A stretch of 33,025 nt of DNA from a virus: IMG/VR virus record IMGVR_UViG_3300041955_001107, positions 1 to 33,025 of that record. One strand, given 5' to 3'. Made by a program: the position numbers and the translations under genes. Positions 30,193 to 33,025 of this stretch are shown here, one piece after another (the first letter of the stretch is position 1; each line of letters opens with the position of its first letter). The notes below the pieces were generated by a model. It was not told the origin of the DNA. It did no database searches and saw only the letters and a program-made list of their open reading frames with translations.

Positions 30193-30924
30193 TTGTCACA
30201 GGAACTTGTAAAAGTCACGGCGCCCAAGGCGCTTTCCATTCCACCCGATGAGGCGGCGGCTGTCCAGGAGGCCTTCGCCATCAACATCGCCAGCGGCACT
30301 GTCTCGGAGTTCGACCTGCCCAGAATCAAGGTGATGAGCGGAGCGGCGCTCTGGCTCATCCCCAGTCTGGAGGGCGATGAAACCGTGCCGAAGATCGAAG
30401 GCGTCATCGTCTTCTCGCGCGACGCGCGGGTATACTACGCCTCCAAAGACGCCGGGAACGTGCCGCCCGACTGCTCCTCGACGGACGCCATCACGGGCAT
30501 CGTCCAGGGCAAGGCCGCCGATGTGAAGTATGGCGGCGCGTGCCAGGCATGTCCGATGTCCAAGTGGGACTCGGCACAGGACGGAGGGGGCGGCCAGGCC
30601 TGCAAGCAGGTGAAGCAGTTGTTTTTCCTGCGCGGCGATTCGATGTTCCCCGAGGTCGTCTCGCTTCCGCCCACCAGCGTGAAAGCGGCGCGCCAGTTTC
30701 TGGTCAAGCTCACCACGCAGGGCATCCCGTACTACGGCGCTCTCGTGGCCATCGAACTGGAGAAAGCCCAGAACGCGGCTGGCAAGCCGTACGGCAGGGC
30801 CAGCATGAAGTACCTGCGCCGCCTCTCGCCCGACGAGCAGGCGCGCGCCGTCGAGTTCCACCAGATGTGCCAGCAGTTTGCCGGGCGTGTCCAGACCGGC
30901 ACAGCCGCGGACGCAGCCGAGTAA
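30193..30924 (+). CDS. Unknown early phage protein with Cys cluster (possible zinc or Fe-S site)
   Basis: TTG 30193 is used because AAGGAG (30181-30186) lies 6 nt before it; the product is 243 aa. It has four cysteines in the order C94, C117, C120, C137 within CSSTDAIT, GGACQACPMSKW and GGQACKQVKQLFFLR, followed by LPPTSVKAARQFLVKLTTQG and a strand-rich end (YYGALVAIELEKAQN, ASMKYLRRLSPDE). A C-x-x-C-P-x-x-x-W/FGS...G.G.AC pattern with LPPTS is familiar from conserved proteins in many siphophage early regions, with no function I can state. The cluster suggests metal binding. It could be a single-strand DNA-binding or recombination factor, by context only. Confidence 0.8.
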   Translation: MSQELVKVTAPKALSIPPDEAAAVQEAFAINIASGTVSEFDLPRIKVMSGAALWLIPSLEGDETVPKIEGVIVFSRDARVYYASKDAGNVPPDCSSTDAITGIVQGKAADVKYGGACQACPMSKWDSAQDGGGGQACKQVKQLFFLRGDSMFPEVVSLPPTSVKAARQFLVKLTTQGIPYYGALVAIELEKAQNAAGKPYGRASMKYLRRLSPDEQARAVEFHQMCQQFAGRVQTGTAADAAE

Positions 30925-30936
30925 ACGGAGAGACCC

Positions 30937-31272
30937 ATGTTCCAGGAAACCATCGTTCAGATCAACAACGGCGCGGCGGTCGCGGAATTGTCCGACGCGC
31001 TTGAAAAGGTCGTCGCCGCCGTGCGGCAGACCGGCAAAAGCGGCACGATCACGCTCACGTTGAAGGTGGCGCCCGCTTCAAAGGGCACCAGCAACGTGCT
31101 GCTGATCGAGTCGCAGGTGAAGACGAAACTGCCGGAGCCGGAGCGCGGCATGACGATCTTCTACGCCACCGAGGACAACAAGCTCGTCCGCAACGATCCG
31201 CGGCAGCAGATGCTTCCGCTCCGCGTGGTCGAGTTCGACCAGCAGCCCAAGAATCTCAAGGAGGTCATTTAG
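30937..31272 (+). CDS. Unknown conserved-looking early phage protein
   Basis: ATG 30937 is preceded by GGAGAG. The 111-aa protein has an N-terminal helix (VAELSDALEKVVAAVRQTGK), a central strand pair (GTITLTLKVAPASKG, VLLIESQVKTKLPEPERG), and MTIFYATEDNKLVRNDPRQQ. Strand-strand-charged loop order suggests a small alpha/beta domain. No family is assigned. AAGGAGGT near its 3' end (31258-31265) is the ribosome site of the following DUF2303 gene, so the two are coupled. Confidence 0.75.
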   Translation: MFQETIVQINNGAAVAELSDALEKVVAAVRQTGKSGTITLTLKVAPASKGTSNVLLIESQVKTKLPEPERGMTIFYATEDNKLVRNDPRQQMLPLRVVEFDQQPKNLKEVI

Positions 31273-31274
31273 CC

Positions 31275-32102
31275 ATGCCCCAGTTCAACGACTCCGATCA
31301 CATCGGAGACACCCAGACGGCGATTGCCGCTGGAGCCGCCATTGGCGACCCGCGCATCGTCGTCCCCACCAATGAAGGCGTGTACGCCGTGGTCCCGAAG
31401 GATTATGAGCTTCAGGATCTCGAAGCGTACCTGCCCAAGCCGTTGCGCGTGCGCCAGCACGTCACGCTGAACGACACGGACTCGTTCATCGAGTACGTGA
31501 AGGCCTACGCGAAGCAGCCCACCACGCGTCTGTTCTTCGCCAACGAGGGTGAGGCCTTCGAGGCGGTGATCGACTACCACGAGAGCGCCGACGCTCCCGC
31601 ATGGTGCGAGCACAAGGCCACGTTCAAGCCCGTCCGGTCGGTCGAGTTCACGACCTGGATGGAGCGCAACCGGAAGCAGTTCACCCAGGTCGATTTCGCG
31701 CGCTTCCTGGAAGAGAACCTGCCCGATGTGGTCGAGCCGGAGGGCGCGGTGCTGCTGGAGGTGGCGCTCACCATGGAGGCCAAGAAGGAGGTCACCTTCA
31801 GCAGCGGCGTGCGCCTCGCCAACGGCCAGATCCAATTCCAGTACGACGAGGAAGTCCGGGGGACCGCGAAGAAGGGGACGCTCGAAATTCCCGAGCAGTT
31901 TGTGCTGGGCATCTCCATCCACGAGAACGGCCCGGCCTACCGAATTCCGGTGCGCTTGCGCTGGCGGCTGCACGAGGGCAAGGCGATTTTCTGGTACGAG
32001 ATCGTGCGCCCTCACCGCTTCGTGCAGGACGCCATCAAGGAGATCCGGGCGAAGGTCACCACCGACACCGGTTATCCCGTCCTGACGGGCGTGCCCAACT
32101 AG
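31275..32102 (+). CDS. DUF2303 family protein (YfdQ-like)
   Basis: The 275-aa product starts 2 nt after the previous stop with AAGGAGGT upstream. DUF2303 marks: YELQDLEAYLPKPLRVRQHV near residue 45, DTDSFIEYVKAYAKQPTTRL, AVIDYHESADAPAWCEHKAT, FTTWMERNRKQFTQVDFARF and LEENLPDV, then a beta-rich half (QFQYDEEVRGTAKKGTLEIP, YRIPVRLRWRLHEGKAIFWY). Members occur in prophages such as the yfdQ region of E. coli and usually neighbour recombination or replication genes. The biochemical function is unknown; it is thought to belong to the phage early DNA module. Confidence 0.88.
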   Translation: MPQFNDSDHIGDTQTAIAAGAAIGDPRIVVPTNEGVYAVVPKDYELQDLEAYLPKPLRVRQHVTLNDTDSFIEYVKAYAKQPTTRLFFANEGEAFEAVIDYHESADAPAWCEHKATFKPVRSVEFTTWMERNRKQFTQVDFARFLEENLPDVVEPEGAVLLEVALTMEAKKEVTFSSGVRLANGQIQFQYDEEVRGTAKKGTLEIPEQFVLGISIHENGPAYRIPVRLRWRLHEGKAIFWYEIVRPHRFVQDAIKEIRAKVTTDTGYPVLTGVPN

Positions 32103-32127
32103 CGGCCCGGCGCGCGGAGCTATTCCC

Positions 32128-32958
32128 ATGGATACCAACACCCAACCCGACGCGGTCCAGGTCAAGCGCATGACCCGGGTGATGGTGAAGACCGCCGCCA
32201 CGCTCGGGCGCGGCGAGGCGTGCTACCTCGTCAACGCCTACTACGCGATGCAACGCCAACGGGAGTCCGCCGAGGCGCAGCTCCGGCGCGCCTCGGACTC
32301 CCGGCCTCATGAAGTGCTCGCGTGGGTTATCGAACAGGACCGCATCGTCGAGAAACAGATTAAACGCGTTCTCGATGAGTGGAGCGACACCGTCCCGGCT
32401 GCGCGTTGGGCGAAAGGCATCATCGGCGTTGGCCCCATGATCGCCGCCAGCCTCGCGGCACACATAGATATTTCGAAGTGCAGAACAGTCGGCCAAATCT
32501 GGCGCTTTGCCGGTTACGATCCGACGCTCAAATGGGCGCGCGGGACGAAGTGCCCGTGGAACCGGCACCTGAAGCGCGTGTGCTGGCTGGCCGGCGAGAG
32601 CTTCGTGAAGACGTCCGGGCATGAGGACGGCTTCTACGGACGGTTGTATCTGGCCAGGAAGCGGGTCGAGCAGGAGCACAACGAGGCAGGCCAGTTCGCG
32701 GGCCAGGCGCGCGAGAAGCTGGAACGCTTCAAAATCGGCAGCGACACCGACGCACGGAAGTGGTACGAGCAGGGGAAACTCCCGCCCGCCCAGATTCACG
32801 CCCGTGCGAAGCGCTGGGCGGTGAAGCTCTTCCTGGCCCACTACCACCACGTCGCCTGGGTCGCGGCGACAGGGACCGAACCGCCCAAGCCTTACGTGAT
32901 CACAATCCTCGGCCACGACGGGTTCATCGTGCCGCCGAACTTCCCGGAGGTGCAGTGA
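32128..32958 (+). CDS. Stand-alone IS110 transposase C-terminal-like (Transposase_20/HhH) phage protein
   Basis: ATG 32128 gives 276 aa. A central block (residues ~96-165) reads GIIGVGPMIAASLAAHIDIS, VGQIWRFAGYDP, KWARGTKCPWNRHLKRVCWL. It follows the helix-hairpin-helix plus RNP-like region of IS110/IS116 transposases (G(I/V)GPxxAxxLxxxI, then F...AGxxP, then nxxLKrxLxxxa). The N-terminal part is helical (ACYLVNAYYAMQRQRESAEA) and has no DEDD RuvC-like motif, so it is not a complete transposase. The C-terminus carries AKRWAVKLFLAHYHHVAW. DNA or RNA junction binding is plausible by family; the phage role is unknown. The stop overlaps the next ATG (TGATG). Confidence 0.78.
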   Translation: MDTNTQPDAVQVKRMTRVMVKTAATLGRGEACYLVNAYYAMQRQRESAEAQLRRASDSRPHEVLAWVIEQDRIVEKQIKRVLDEWSDTVPAARWAKGIIGVGPMIAASLAAHIDISKCRTVGQIWRFAGYDPTLKWARGTKCPWNRHLKRVCWLAGESFVKTSGHEDGFYGRLYLARKRVEQEHNEAGQFAGQAREKLERFKIGSDTDARKWYEQGKLPPAQIHARAKRWAVKLFLAHYHHVAWVAATGTEPPKPYVITILGHDGFIVPPNFPEVQ

Positions 32959-33025
32959 TGGACGTATTGGAAAGCATCCTCGAACGCATCGGCACGTGCC
33001 AGGAGCAGCGCGACGCGTACCTGAA
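32958..33025 (+). CDS. Start of a further early gene (truncated by window end)
   Basis: ATG 32958 overlaps the preceding TGA (TGATG) and GGAGG lies at 32946-32950. 22 codons are visible, MDVLESILERIGTCQEQRDA and two more residues, an amphipathic helix. Too short to assign. Confidence 0.55.
   Translation, partial: MDVLESILERIGTCQEQRDAYL

Noticed and set aside
32128-32958. Complete IS110 insertion sequence
   Set aside because: No RuvC-like DEDD domain, no element ends, and the gene is tightly packed in the phage operon.
1-33025. tRNA, rRNA, CRISPR array, classical attL/attR or phage repressor
   Set aside because: No cloverleaf, regular spacer array, long terminal duplication or CI-like gene was found on reading either strand.

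Overview
The window is a (pro)phage region in a GC-rich bacterial genome. It holds a nearly complete lambda-type siphovirus head-tail operon on the + strand, followed by lysis genes and the start of an early/DNA-metabolism module. The left edge is a different mobile element on the - strand. The host cannot be named from sequence alone. GC-rich codon use, the DUF3489-type gene and the style of the integrase and MazF pair would fit an acidobacterium (Solibacter/Bryobacter type) or a similar soil bacterium; this is inference.

Layout. 1-801: end of an integrating element with a tyrosine recombinase (running off the left edge) and three copies of an 11-bp terminal motif; it has replaced the 3' half of a DUF3489-type gene (719-1135, -). 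1229-9690: DNA packaging and head genes in lambda order: small and large terminase, gpW, portal, S49 protease with a nested scaffold, decoration protein, major capsid, three small head-region genes and an FII-like connector. 9698-17887: tail genes: terminator-like, a 52-aa ORF, tail tube, G/GT-like chaperones with a probable -1 frameshift site, virion morphogenesis-like protein, tape measure and an M-like minor tail protein. Two insertions break the lambda order: an antisense MazF-type toxin-antitoxin pair (12459-12963) and an unrecognised multi-zinc-ribbon/repeat protein (17951-18778). 18879-26389: two very large tail-tip proteins, an M-L-J-like fusion and a fibre with a possible glycosidase-like C-terminus. 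26413-27248: endolysin and a one-TM protein. 27249-27708: non-coding control region with a probable promoter. 27709 to end: small HTH protein, SNF2 helicase, several phage-type unknowns, DUF2303 protein, an IS110-C-terminal-like protein and the start of one more gene.

How it works together. The small and large terminases feed DNA through the portal into a capsid built with protease, scaffold, decoration and coat proteins. Connector, terminator, tube, chaperones and tape measure build a long non-contractile tail. The tip proteins and fibre contact and penetrate the host. Endolysin plus membrane protein release progeny. The 27.7-33 kb module probably acts earlier, in DNA replication or recombination. 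No tRNA, rRNA, CRISPR array or lysogeny repressor was recognised, and the phage's own integrase is not in the window.
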